Source: Chondromyces crocatus (GTDB lineage Bacteria > Myxococcota_A > Polyangia > Polyangiales > Polyangiaceae). From it: a DNA stretch of 64,000 nucleotides. Shown in pieces: positions 16,459 to 24,761 of this stretch (position 1 is its first letter; the number at the start of each line of letters is the position of its first letter). The position numbers and the translations under genes were made by a program. A model generated the notes under the pieces. That model was not told where the DNA came from, did no database searches, and saw nothing but the letters and a program-made list of their open reading frames with translations. The stretch lies in contig NZ_CP012159.1 of the NCBI RefSeq assembly GCF_001189295.1, forward strand, positions 6,960,525-7,024,524. The letters are read 5' to 3'.

Positions 16459-16654
16459 CGGGGAACCCTGGTACAACATCCATCCCGCTCCGACCAGAGG
16501 AGAGCCACGACCGTGTCGCCATGCGAATCACGTTTCGCAGCCCGCGACCATCCCATCGAGGTCTCTATGCGAGCGGAGCGGGGTGCGCGTTTGCAGGGAG
16601 GTCCAACCAGTTTTGGGCCTCACCCGATGACGGAGCGAGGTGGCGCTCACCAGA

Positions 16655-17305
16655 TCATGCAGCGCCGACCGCCTGGAAGAACGTACCCAGCTTGTCGGGG
16701 TCGAGGTGCCCCTCGGTCCTGACGCTGCTGCACAGGTCCACGCCGAAGGGCCGCACGGCGCGGATGGCCGAGGCGACGTTGTCGGCGCGCAGGCCACCCG
16801 CGAGGAACACGGGGACAGGGGATCGATCGCAGATCTTCCGGCTCAGGGTCCAGTCGTGGACGCGGCCCGTGCCGCCGAGCTGCTTCACAGCCAGGTTCGG
16901 GTTGCCCGAGTCGAGGAGCAGCGCGTGAACCTCGGGGGCAGCCTCCAGTGCTTCGTCGATCGAGGCCTCGTCCAGCACGTGGATCACCTGCACCAGGCGC
17001 ACGCCGGGGAGCGCGGCGCGCAGCTCGCTACACACGCCTCGCGGGAGCCTGTCCACGAGCTGAAGGGTGTCGACGCCTGCGGCCTGCTGCTGAGCGATGA
17101 TCCGCGCTGGGTCGTGCGCGGAGGTGAGGAGAAACGAAGACACGCCTGGTGGAACGGTCCGCGCGATGGAGGCGATCTCATCGTCGGTGATGACACCGGG
17201 GCCGCTCGGCATCTCGGAGACCAGGCCGAGCGCAGCGGCGCCCAGGGAGATGGCGAGGCGCGCCTCGACGATGGATGAGATGCAGCAAATCTTCACCCGG
17301 ATCAT
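16655..17305 (-). CDS. TrpF-like phosphoribosylanthranilate isomerase family protein
   Basis: The 216-residue protein is a (beta/alpha)8 barrel of the TrpF family. The opening MIRVKICCIS contains the catalytic Cys at position 7, and LLLDSGN gives the catalytic Asp at 132; GGTGRVHDWTL and FLAGGLRADNV fit the phosphate-binding region. Two family signatures are altered: KICGI reads KICCI, and the usual VDVSSGVE reads VDLCSSVR. Its ATG overlaps the stop of the ligase gene upstream by four bases (ATGA), so translation is coupled to an acyl-CoA synthetase and not to other trp genes. It could be a normal PRAI in an odd place or a divergent member acting on another substrate. Confidence 0.75.
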   Translation of the reverse strand: MIRVKICCISSIVEARLAISLGAAALGLVSEMPSGPGVITDDEIASIARTVPPGVSSFLLTSAHDPARIIAQQQAAGVDTLQLVDRLPRGVCSELRAALPGVRLVQVIHVLDEASIDEALEAAPEVHALLLDSGNPNLAVKQLGGTGRVHDWTLSRKICDRSPVPVFLAGGLRADNVASAIRAVRPFGVDLCSSVRTEGHLDPDKLGTFFQAVGAA

Positions 17306-19170
17306 CGCTCGTTCCCTTCCCTGCCCTCGGCGAGGATCACGTCGTCCCCCGGAGGCTCCGCGTACAGACGCTCCACCAGCGTCGCTCGGCGTGTCAGCAC
17401 CGCTCGCTGGTTCACGTATCCCTTGTCCGTGATCTCGCCCGCGTCGATCGACGGGGGCTCTTCGAGCAGCAGCACGCGCCCCACGCGTCGGCTGGAGCCA
17501 CCACACCCATCGTTGTGAGCGCGCAGCGCAGCACGCACATGGGCACGCACCTCGTCGCGCCGCAGGAGTTCTGCCAGAGGCAGCTCGCTGCCACAGAGCC
17601 GAGCACACGCTGCCGGGTTCGGGAGGAGCAGGGCCCCCACCTCTTCACGATCGTGGCCGGTGATCACCGCGTCCTGGATCAGGGGTGACATCGCGGCGAC
17701 CAGCGCCACACGGAGGGCCCCCACGGAGACCCATGTCCCCGACGACAGCTTGAAGTTCTCACTGATGCGGCCATCGAACAGGATCCCCTTCGAGGGGGCG
17801 TCCGGATCGGCGAGGCATGCGGCGTCGCCCGTTCTATAGAATCCCTCCTCGTCGAAGGCGTCCGCCCGCGTGTCGCCCAGGTATCCCGGCATCACCTGCG
17901 GTCCACGTACCCGGATCTCGAGTTTGTCTCCCACGGGGGCCAGCTTGATCTCGCAGCCCGGGGCCGGCAGGCCGATGTTCCCCGCCCGCTCCAGCGGGAA
18001 GTGGACGCAGGTCGCCATGGGCGATGTCTCCGTCGTTCCCCACGCCGAGATCATCGGGACCGGCGCGCCCCGCGCCTGCTTCGATACGGCTTCGAGCCGC
18101 AGCCAGAGGCTCTGGGGGAGCGCGGCGGCGGCGTAGAACAGCACGTCCAGCTCCCGGAAGAACCCGTCACGCAGCGCCGCATCGTTCTCCAGGTGGGGCA
18201 GGATCATCTCGTAGCCCCGCGGCACGTTGAAGTAGATGGTGGGCGATACCTCGCGCAGCCTGGAGAGCGTGCGCTCCACGAGGCCCGGCGCTGGCTTGCC
18301 GCCGTCCACGTGCAGCGTCCCGCCGTGGCGAAGAAACATGTTGAAGTTGTGGTTGCCCCCGAACGTGTGGCTCCACGGAAGCCAGTCCACCGTCACCGGG
18401 GGGCGCTCGGAGAGGAACGGCCAGAGGGTGGCGATCATCTCCTGGTTCGCACACAGCATGCGGTGGGTGTTCAGCACGCCCTTCGGTGTCCCCGTAGAGC
18501 CCGAGGTGAACAGGATCTTCGCCACCGTGTCGGGGGTGATCGCGCGGAATGCGACCTCCACGGCCTGGCCGTGTCCTCCTTTGCACATCCCGTCCACGAG
18601 CATCGCGCCCGGCGGCGCGGCCGATGACACGAGCACGCGTGTGCTCGGCTCGATCGCGGTGACCGCTGCGAGCGCGCGCCCGAAGGCTGCGCCGTCGGCC
18701 GCAAACACGGCGCCAGGGCGAACCTGGCTCACGATCGCGCGGAGCTTCTCCAGATCCCGCGACATCAGCGCGTACGCTGGAGAGATGGGCACGGCAGGAA
18801 TGCCAACGTGCATGGCAGCGAGCTGGAGAAGGGCGTGGTGGATCCCATTGTCCGACAGCAGCGCGAGGGGCCGATCCGGTGCCAGGTCGAGATCGAGGAG
18901 CGTCTGCGCGAGCGTCCGGACCGCGTCACGCGCCTGGGCAAAGGTGACCTCGACGAGAACGCCCCCTGCATCACGCTCCGTGAGGAACACCCGCTCGGGC
19001 GCGTCAGCCGCCCAGCGCTCCAGCCAGTCGCCCAGGCACCGCGCGTGAGGTCCGAGCGGTACGGGCGAGGCCAGCACCATGCCTCCTCCTGGAAGCTGGC
19101 GGACCTCCACGCGAGGGGGGGCGAACGCAGGCGACGCGAGGGGCGAAGAGCGAGCGCTGGAGGACGTCAT
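17302..19170 (-). CDS. Feruloyl-CoA synthase-like AMP-forming acid-CoA ligase
   Basis: The 622-residue ANL-superfamily enzyme activates a carboxylic acid through an acyl-adenylate to a CoA thioester. The P-loop is LFTSGSTGTPKGVLNTH (about residues 222-238), the A5-type motif is SAWGTTETSP, the A7-type motif is GFYRTGDAA, and FDGRISENFKLSSGTWVSVGAL is the hinge region. The SGTWVSVG segment and the N-terminal PRVEVRQLPGGGMVLASPVPL are characteristic of feruloyl-CoA synthases. The A10 Lys region (EITDKGYVNQRAVL) is present. Aromatic-acid activation is therefore likely, but the substrate is inferred. The gene is the first of a coupled pair with the trpF-like gene. Confidence 0.82.
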   Translation of the reverse strand: MTSSSARSSPLASPAFAPPRVEVRQLPGGGMVLASPVPLGPHARCLGDWLERWAADAPERVFLTERDAGGVLVEVTFAQARDAVRTLAQTLLDLDLAPDRPLALLSDNGIHHALLQLAAMHVGIPAVPISPAYALMSRDLEKLRAIVSQVRPGAVFAADGAAFGRALAAVTAIEPSTRVLVSSAAPPGAMLVDGMCKGGHGQAVEVAFRAITPDTVAKILFTSGSTGTPKGVLNTHRMLCANQEMIATLWPFLSERPPVTVDWLPWSHTFGGNHNFNMFLRHGGTLHVDGGKPAPGLVERTLSRLREVSPTIYFNVPRGYEMILPHLENDAALRDGFFRELDVLFYAAAALPQSLWLRLEAVSKQARGAPVPMISAWGTTETSPMATCVHFPLERAGNIGLPAPGCEIKLAPVGDKLEIRVRGPQVMPGYLGDTRADAFDEEGFYRTGDAACLADPDAPSKGILFDGRISENFKLSSGTWVSVGALRVALVAAMSPLIQDAVITGHDREEVGALLLPNPAACARLCGSELPLAELLRRDEVRAHVRAALRAHNDGCGGSSRRVGRVLLLEEPPSIDAGEITDKGYVNQRAVLTRRATLVERLYAEPPGDDVILAEGREGNER

Positions 19171-19243
19171 GCGCTCACTCTACGCACAGTTCGCGCGCCG
19201 GGTGGTCACTCCTGGGGTCACCGGGGGGAGGTGGTCGTGGGTG

Positions 19244-20653
19244 TCACGGTGTATCCGGCGTGAAGCGCGCCACCGAGCTCGCGGGCTGCGGAGGCTCCAG
19301 AGGGTCGCCGCCCAGGTCGCCACAGTTCACATAGATGGGCGCTGAGTAGCCGCCGTCGACTTCGGCGCGAACGACCGAGCACCAGCGAGGGTCGACGGTG
19401 ACCTCGATGTCTCGGCCCGGTCCTTCCGGGGCGAGGGCCCGGCCGTTCAGGAGGATGCGCGCGCGCTCGCCGCGGGTGCGCACCACCAGGCGGTGCACGT
19501 CGTGGAGAGAGCTGCCCACCGGCGACCAGACGCTCCCCTGCCCCGCTGTCCCTTCACCACGCGCCTCGAGCGAGCAGGCAGCAGGTTCGCGCACGCAGAC
19601 CCGGCCCGCACGCAGCGCATCACGGATGCTTTCGGGTGTGCGCGCGCTGGCGAGCACGAACGTCGTGGCGCGCAGGTGGGCGCTGTGGCTGTCGCTGCCG
19701 CCGACGGGCACGAACCGCCGCGGCCGCAAGGTGATCTGCCAGTCGACGAGCCGCATCGCTTCGCGCAGAGAGTGGTGCCGGTCGAAGAGCATGAGCCGAT
19801 CGCGCATCTCGCTCACGGCGAGGTTGAAGACCTCGATGCCCTGCGCAAGGCGGCCGGCCGTCATGATCTCATCGGGGAACGGCTCGGGCATCCGCCGGGT
19901 GAACGGCTGCCACGACATGTCGTAGCGCGCCCAGGGGATGAGCGTGTCCAGCGGGACGAGGAGCGGGTGGTTGATCACCAGGAAGCCACCACGCCGCACG
20001 TACTCGTCAAAGAAGCGCCCGGGACGCGCCTGCGCTTCGTGCACGGGGACGGCGGCGAGCACTGCCTCCAGATCGCCGAACGAGGCGCCGAGGTGGCCAT
20101 AGGTGAAGTCGGTGTACTCGAAGCCGACGACGAACACAGGTCCGGAGCCTGCAGCGCGCCGCACCTCTTCGGCGAGGGTTCGCTGCTGCGCGATGGCCAC
20201 GGCGCGACGGCCCTCGTCGAGGAAGAAGCCCGCGCGCAGGTGCGGCGTGAGCACCACGAAGTCGAGCTTCTCCTCCCGGGCCAGCGCCACGGTCTCCGCG
20301 ACGGTCCGACTCACGTGCGGATAACCGTCGGGAGGCCGCACATGGCAGTGGAGGTCGCCACCGAGGATCCGGTAGCCGGCGGCGCGCGCCGACTCCGACA
20401 GCGCATCCGGGCGGGGCAGCGTGGGGTGGCTGGCGCCAGAGACCGCGAGGTCAGCGAGCACGTGCGCGACGGGACGGCCGCAGCCGACGCTGCCGAGCGC
20501 GAGGAGGCCGATCGAACAGACCGCAACGCCGCCGAGCAAGGAGAGCGCCTTCGCGGCGAACGCGGTGGCGGCACCCCACGGACCACGCCGGGTAGGAGGC
20601 TTCCGCGAAACAGAACGAGGGGAGCGGGTGAGCGAGCGCGCAGAGGTGTTCAC
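19244..20653 (-). CDS. PHP-domain metallohydrolase (CehA/McbA-like)
   Basis: The start is uncertain; GTG 20653 gives a 469-residue protein with a hydrophobic signal ending LLALGSVGC, a possible lipobox. The catalytic part carries PHP metal-site motifs: GGDLHCHVRPPDGYPH, LDFVVLTPHLRAG, GFEYTDFTYGHLGA, GFLVINHPLL and VGGSDSHSAH. These match the CehA/McbA family of secreted PHP phosphoesterases and hydrolases. The ~120 C-terminal residues are beta-rich (HRLVVRTRGERARILLNG). It probably hydrolyses an ester or phosphoester outside the cytoplasm; the substrate is unknown. It lies downstream of no obvious pathway partner. Confidence 0.75.
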   Translation of the reverse strand: MNTSARSLTRSPRSVSRKPPTRRGPWGAATAFAAKALSLLGGVAVCSIGLLALGSVGCGRPVAHVLADLAVSGASHPTLPRPDALSESARAAGYRILGGDLHCHVRPPDGYPHVSRTVAETVALAREEKLDFVVLTPHLRAGFFLDEGRRAVAIAQQRTLAEEVRRAAGSGPVFVVGFEYTDFTYGHLGASFGDLEAVLAAVPVHEAQARPGRFFDEYVRRGGFLVINHPLLVPLDTLIPWARYDMSWQPFTRRMPEPFPDEIMTAGRLAQGIEVFNLAVSEMRDRLMLFDRHHSLREAMRLVDWQITLRPRRFVPVGGSDSHSAHLRATTFVLASARTPESIRDALRAGRVCVREPAACSLEARGEGTAGQGSVWSPVGSSLHDVHRLVVRTRGERARILLNGRALAPEGPGRDIEVTVDPRWCSVVRAEVDGGYSAPIYVNCGDLGGDPLEPPQPASSVARFTPDTP

Positions 20654-21250
20654 GGCCAGAGAGCAGGAGGGTAGCCCAGGAGCTGCGTCACACGCAGGCC
20701 CATCTCGGTGGCCGGAGGAAGAGATCGCACGGGGCGAGCGTTTCGCGTGTCTCCGCAACCCGGCGAGCGGTCCCTCCTCAGGCCGCCTTGGGTCGCACGG
20801 CCCCGCCACGGCAGAGCATGTGCCTGCCGTGGTTCATGAGCCATCCATTCACCAGCGTGAGGATCCGACGCGCCGCTGGTCGGGGCGCAGGCAGGATGGA
20901 TCGCAGCACGGCGAGGCCCATCGCCGCCTCACCATGGCGTTCGCGCAGACGAACGTCCGCGCCCCGACTGAACGTGGATCGGGATTGCGCGAGGCCAGCC
21001 GACAGGACCGAACCGAGGGTTTTCCCTGTTCGACGAGGGGCGGCAGGGCCACGCGAGATCACGCAATTCACGCAGCGCTGGCGAGTCCACCGCGCAGCTC
21101 GCCTCACGTGACGCGTGGACGCACGTACGCCTCCGCCCTCAGCATGATTTCAGGCATCTCATTGACGGTGCAGTGAGCGGTGACCACGAATCGCCCAGCC
21201 AGGGCGATGGTGCCCCGGCGTCGGTCACACGCGAGCACGAGGGGGGAAAC
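20654..21250. other. Intergenic region upstream of the radical SAM peptide operon
   Basis: About 600 bp without a firm gene. A minus-strand frame at 20778-21107 ends in ILTLVNGWLMNHGRHMLCRGG and could be a decayed fragment (a transposase remnant is one guess), but it has no supported start. A TTGACG hexamer at 21163-21168, some 80 nt before the peptide gene, may be part of the operon promoter; no good -10 was found. Confidence 0.4.
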
Positions 21251-21553
21251 ATGTTCAAGGCAGGAGACTCGGCAACCACGATCCAGGAGCATCTCAACGG
21301 GCTGGTCGAGCGGCTCTGCAACGATCCGACGTTCCGAAGCGCGTTCTGGAAAGACCCGGTGAAGACGGCGGCCAAGGCAGGCTTCGACGTCCCCGAGCCG
21401 CTCGTGCGCCAGCTCGCGTCGGCGGACGGACGGGTGGTCGATGTGCTCTCGTCCCGGGGTGACACGCCGAGCTCCAGCGCCCGGAAGCAGAGCCGTCTCG
21501 TCGCAGCGCTGCTTCTGACCTCGGGTGTGCGCGGAAGCGACCGTCAGAACTGA
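21251..21553 (+). CDS. Small leader-like peptide, candidate RiPP precursor
   Basis: The ATG at 21251 follows a G-rich purine run (GAGGGGGG) and gives 100 residues; an in-frame upstream start at 21173 would add 26. Residues of about 10-65 (TIQEHLNGLVERLCNDPTFRSAFWKDPVKTAAKAGFDVPEPLVRQLASADG) have the DPxFRxxFxxDPxxAxxxAGF pattern of NHLP/Nif11-type leader regions. The last ~35 residues (VVDVLSSRGDTPSSSARKQ onward) are Ser/Arg-rich and unrelated in style, as expected for a core. A radical SAM gene starts 20 bp downstream and a serine hydrolase follows. The precursor role is inferred from this arrangement. The alternative is a small helical accessory protein of the radical SAM enzyme. Confidence 0.6.
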   Translation: MFKAGDSATTIQEHLNGLVERLCNDPTFRSAFWKDPVKTAAKAGFDVPEPLVRQLASADGRVVDVLSSRGDTPSSSARKQSRLVAALLLTSGVRGSDRQN

Positions 21554-21573
21554 AAGAAGCGAGAGGTACACGC

Positions 21574-23181
21574 ATGGACCGGCCGCACAATGTGGTTCTG
21601 CTCAACCGTCGCTGCTCTCCCGGGTGCCCCGATTGTCCTGGGGGTGAGGCGATGTCTGCCGAGGACGCCATCGCTGCGGTGCGCGCAGCGGCCAGCCGGT
21701 CTCCCGTCGTCTACCTGGGCACGGAGGCGTTCGCTGCGCTCGACCTCCTGCCATCACTCGTCACTACGGCGGCCGAGGAGGGCGCTTTGCCCATCCTGAT
21801 GACCTGCGGGGCGCTGAGTGAGCCGCTCGAGGTGCTCGAGCCGGCGCTCTCCGCGCTCTCCACCCGTGGGCCCTACGCGGTGCTGTGGACGCTCGACGTC
21901 AGCCACCACGCGCGGCTCGACATGCGCGAGATCAAGCGCCTCTTGCGCATGGTCGATCGGGTGTCGAACGCCATGCTCCAGGTGCTCTTCGTGCTCCCGG
22001 ATGGTGCGGTGCTCCCGTCGGCGCTGCTCGAGGCCGGTCTGATCAACCGCGGCTGCATGCTCTCGACGCGCCGCGGGGAGAGCCTCTCGTCCTACATGAG
22101 AGGCTGCGCTGGAGCGCTGCTCGACCTCCCGCAAGACGCCTCGACGTCCAACGCGATCCGCGAGCCCACGGGGCAGCGGACCGAAGAGTCACCGTCGCAC
22201 CCGCTCTCTTTCCGTTCGCTGGTCTTCGAGACGACCTACTTCTGCAACGCCCGCTGTGATCACTGCTACACGAGCTGCGGGCCCGACGCTTCCAGAGAGC
22301 GCCTGTCGGTGGATGATGTGCGGCGTGTCATCGACGAGGCCACGCAGCTCCCGAACCTCGCAAAGAACTGCCACTTTGCCGGCGGCGAGGCGACGATCTA
22401 CTGGCACGAGCTCATGCAGATGCTCGCGCACGCCGATGCCAGAGGCTTCAGCAATGCCATCACCACCAATGGCTTCTGGGCCGGTACGCTCGACCGCGCG
22501 CTCCGGAAGGTGGGCGAGCTGGCCTCGGTCGGGGTACGCACCATCGAGCTGAGCGCCGATGCGATGCACCAGGACTACATCGCGCCCGGGGTGGTCACGA
22601 ACATGATCCGCGCGGGAAAGCAGCTCGGTGTGCAGATCGTTCTGCGCGTGTGCACCACCCGGCGTCAGAACGCGGGACACGTGGTCACCCACCTCGCTCC
22701 CGAGGAGCAGTGCGGCGTCACCGTGGCCACCATGCCCGCTGCAGCCATCGGTCGCGCGGCATTGATCCCCGAGAACGATCTGTGGCGAAAGCCGGGTTTG
22801 CCGGAGGGCTCCTGCGCGCACGCCCTCAATGTGGTCGTGGCCCCCGATGGCCGCGTGTACCCTTGCTGCAACGGGGGAGAACTCTGCCCGTCCCTCTCCC
22901 TCGGGAGCATCCACGAGGGAAGCCTCCAGGACATGATGTCCTCGCTGCGGCCGAACTTCATGCTCCGCACGCTGGTGCATGCAGGCCCGGCCCATTTCGC
23001 TTCGTTCCTCAGAGAGGCGGGCCTCGGAGCGAAGCTCCGCGATCGCTACGGTAGCTTCTGCGAACTTTGCACGCAGATATTCACCGATCCGGAGCTGACC
23101 CAGGCGGTGCAACAGGAGGTGCAGCGGCGGGCTTTTGCCGCCCTGCTCTCGTCCACGGCCGCGCCGAAGGGGCCTTGCTGA
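21574..23181 (+). CDS. Two-part radical SAM/SPASM-type protein
   Basis: GAGAGG lies 7 nt before the ATG; the product is 535 residues. The C-terminal part has the canonical cluster CNARCDHC (Cys224, 228, 231), the SAM-binding FAGGEAT (about 268-274), and a SPASM-like tail with Cys414, Cys431-432, Cys438, Cys496 and Cys499 (APDGRVYPCCNGGELC, SFCELC). That layout matches peptide-modifying enzymes with auxiliary Fe-S clusters. Unusually, the N-terminus also has a CX3CX2C motif (CSPGCPDC, Cys14, 18, 21) followed by barrel-like strands (VVYLGTEAF, YAVLWTLDV, LQVLFVLPDG), as if a second, reduced radical SAM domain were fused. Its likely substrate is the adjacent 100-residue peptide. Confidence 0.82.
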   Translation: MDRPHNVVLLNRRCSPGCPDCPGGEAMSAEDAIAAVRAAASRSPVVYLGTEAFAALDLLPSLVTTAAEEGALPILMTCGALSEPLEVLEPALSALSTRGPYAVLWTLDVSHHARLDMREIKRLLRMVDRVSNAMLQVLFVLPDGAVLPSALLEAGLINRGCMLSTRRGESLSSYMRGCAGALLDLPQDASTSNAIREPTGQRTEESPSHPLSFRSLVFETTYFCNARCDHCYTSCGPDASRERLSVDDVRRVIDEATQLPNLAKNCHFAGGEATIYWHELMQMLAHADARGFSNAITTNGFWAGTLDRALRKVGELASVGVRTIELSADAMHQDYIAPGVVTNMIRAGKQLGVQIVLRVCTTRRQNAGHVVTHLAPEEQCGVTVATMPAAAIGRAALIPENDLWRKPGLPEGSCAHALNVVVAPDGRVYPCCNGGELCPSLSLGSIHEGSLQDMMSSLRPNFMLRTLVHAGPAHFASFLREAGLGAKLRDRYGSFCELCTQIFTDPELTQAVQQEVQRRAFAALLSSTAAPKGPC

Positions 23182-23272
23182 AAGAGACGCCGCCAGGAGG
23201 GCGAGACGTCGAAGCAGCTCGGAGAGCTACGCAGTCGCGATGCAGCTCTGGAAGAAGTGAAGAGGAGTGAGC

Positions 23273-24706
23273 ATGCTTGATGAGCAGCTCCAAGCGTGGT
23301 TCGGTGAAGCGACGCAGGCTCACCAGGTGCCCGGGGCCTCTCTGGCAGTCCTGGTGGGGAGCGCGGTGTACTGCGCCGTAGCGGGTGTTCGAAGCGTGGG
23401 GACGCTTGAGGCGGTGACGCCCGAGACGCTGTTTCAGCTGGGGTCCGCGACCAAGCCGTGGACGGCTGCGGCGCTGATGCGCCTCGTCGATGCGGAGAAG
23501 CTCGACCTGAACGCGCCGGTGGCGGGTCTGCTGGGCGATCCCGAGGTGGCCTCGGCGCCCGCGCTGATGGGCGTGAATCTGCGCCACCTGCTGAGCCACA
23601 CGAGCGGCCTGCCTGGCGACTACCTGCTCGATCTGGGCGAGGACGACGGGGTGCTCGCCCGCTACGCCTCCCGGTGCGGCGCGCTCTGGCCGCAGCATGC
23701 GCCAGGAGAGACGATGTCCTACTGCAACACTGGCTACATCCTGGCAGGGCGTCTCCTGGAGGTGCTGACCGGCAAGGTGTGGGACGAGGCGATGCGGGAC
23801 CTTCTGTTCTCGCCGCTCCGCTTACGACGAACCGTGACCTCGGCGCACGACGCGCTGCGCCTCGGTGTCGCCAGAGGACATACGCTCCGCGAGGTGCCCC
23901 CATCGGACGGACCGGGGCCTGAGAGGAAGGCTGCCATGGCATGGCAGGAAGTGCCTCGCTGGGAGGTTCCTCGCACACTCGGGCCGGCAGGGGCCATCTG
24001 CACGACGGCGACCGAGCTGCTCGCCTTCGCCCGCCTCCATCTCGAACACGGGGTCACGGCAGATGGAACGCGGCTGCTGTCGAAGCACACCATCGACACC
24101 CTCGACTCGGCGCACGTGGCTGTGCCCGAGCCGTGGAGTGTCGGCAGCCACTGGGGGCTGGGGATGGCGCTCGCGACGTGGTGTGGTCGGCGCGTGCTGG
24201 CGCATCCGGGGAGTGGCGCGGGGCAGTTCGCGTTCCTCCACATCGTGCCGGATCGTGGGCTGGCCATCGCGCTGCTGACCAACGGGGGGCACGCTGGGCT
24301 CCTCCACCGGGAGGTCCTGCGCGTGCTCCTGGCGGAGCTTGCCGATCTGGAGGTCCCTGCGCCGCTCGCGCCAGCAGCGCGCAGCGCGGGCGACGTACGG
24401 GGTGCGCTGGGCGAGAAGTCGTGGGCGTCTCTCGTGGGGGTGTACGAGCGACTCGGTCTGCGCCTGGAGGTGGAGGCGAAGGACGACACGGAGGGCGTGC
24501 TGCGGGTGATCACCACAGGACCCGTCGCGTCGCTGGCACCACAGCCAGTGCATGCCTTGCCGCTCCGGCCAGTGGCTCCTCGGCAGGGCGTCTTCGCGAC
24601 GCAGCTACCCCACGAGGATGGCTGGAAGGCGGTGGTGTTCTACCAGCTCGACGACGGGCGGCAGTACGTCCACACAGGGCTGCGAGCGACCCCGAGGGTC
24701 CACTGA
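23273..24706 (+). CDS. Cytosolic serine hydrolase of the beta-lactamase class C fold
   Basis: AGGAG lies 5 nt before ATG 23273 (the GTG 6 nt upstream is too close to it); the product is 477 residues. Catalytic motifs are SxxK at SATK (Ser58, Lys61), YxN at YCN (Tyr150, Asn152) and HPGSGAGQFAF in place of KTG. The first ~350 residues are the hydrolase domain and the last ~110 form a beta-rich domain like that of related esterases and D-aminopeptidases. No signal peptide is present, which is unusual for a penicillin-recognising enzyme and fits an intracellular role such as leader removal or peptide hydrolysis. It follows the radical SAM gene by 91 bp on the same strand, so it is probably in the same operon. 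Confidence 0.8.
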   Translation: MLDEQLQAWFGEATQAHQVPGASLAVLVGSAVYCAVAGVRSVGTLEAVTPETLFQLGSATKPWTAAALMRLVDAEKLDLNAPVAGLLGDPEVASAPALMGVNLRHLLSHTSGLPGDYLLDLGEDDGVLARYASRCGALWPQHAPGETMSYCNTGYILAGRLLEVLTGKVWDEAMRDLLFSPLRLRRTVTSAHDALRLGVARGHTLREVPPSDGPGPERKAAMAWQEVPRWEVPRTLGPAGAICTTATELLAFARLHLEHGVTADGTRLLSKHTIDTLDSAHVAVPEPWSVGSHWGLGMALATWCGRRVLAHPGSGAGQFAFLHIVPDRGLAIALLTNGGHAGLLHREVLRVLLAELADLEVPAPLAPAARSAGDVRGALGEKSWASLVGVYERLGLRLEVEAKDDTEGVLRVITTGPVASLAPQPVHALPLRPVAPRQGVFATQLPHEDGWKAVVFYQLDDGRQYVHTGLRATPRVH

Positions 24707-24761
24707 ATGCTCACGCGAGTCCGGGACCGTTCAGCGCACAGGGGTCGACGCGCTCGCATCG

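Noticed and set aside
17306-17608. N-terminal extension of the TrpF-like frame
   Set aside because: It overlaps the coding ligase gene, is Arg/Ala-rich, and ATG 17305 starts exactly at the family's N-terminus.
20778-21107. 109-residue minus-strand frame upstream of the peptide operon
   Set aside because: The end looks protein-like, but no ribosome-binding site or homology could be shown; treated as a possible decayed fragment in the intergenic entry.
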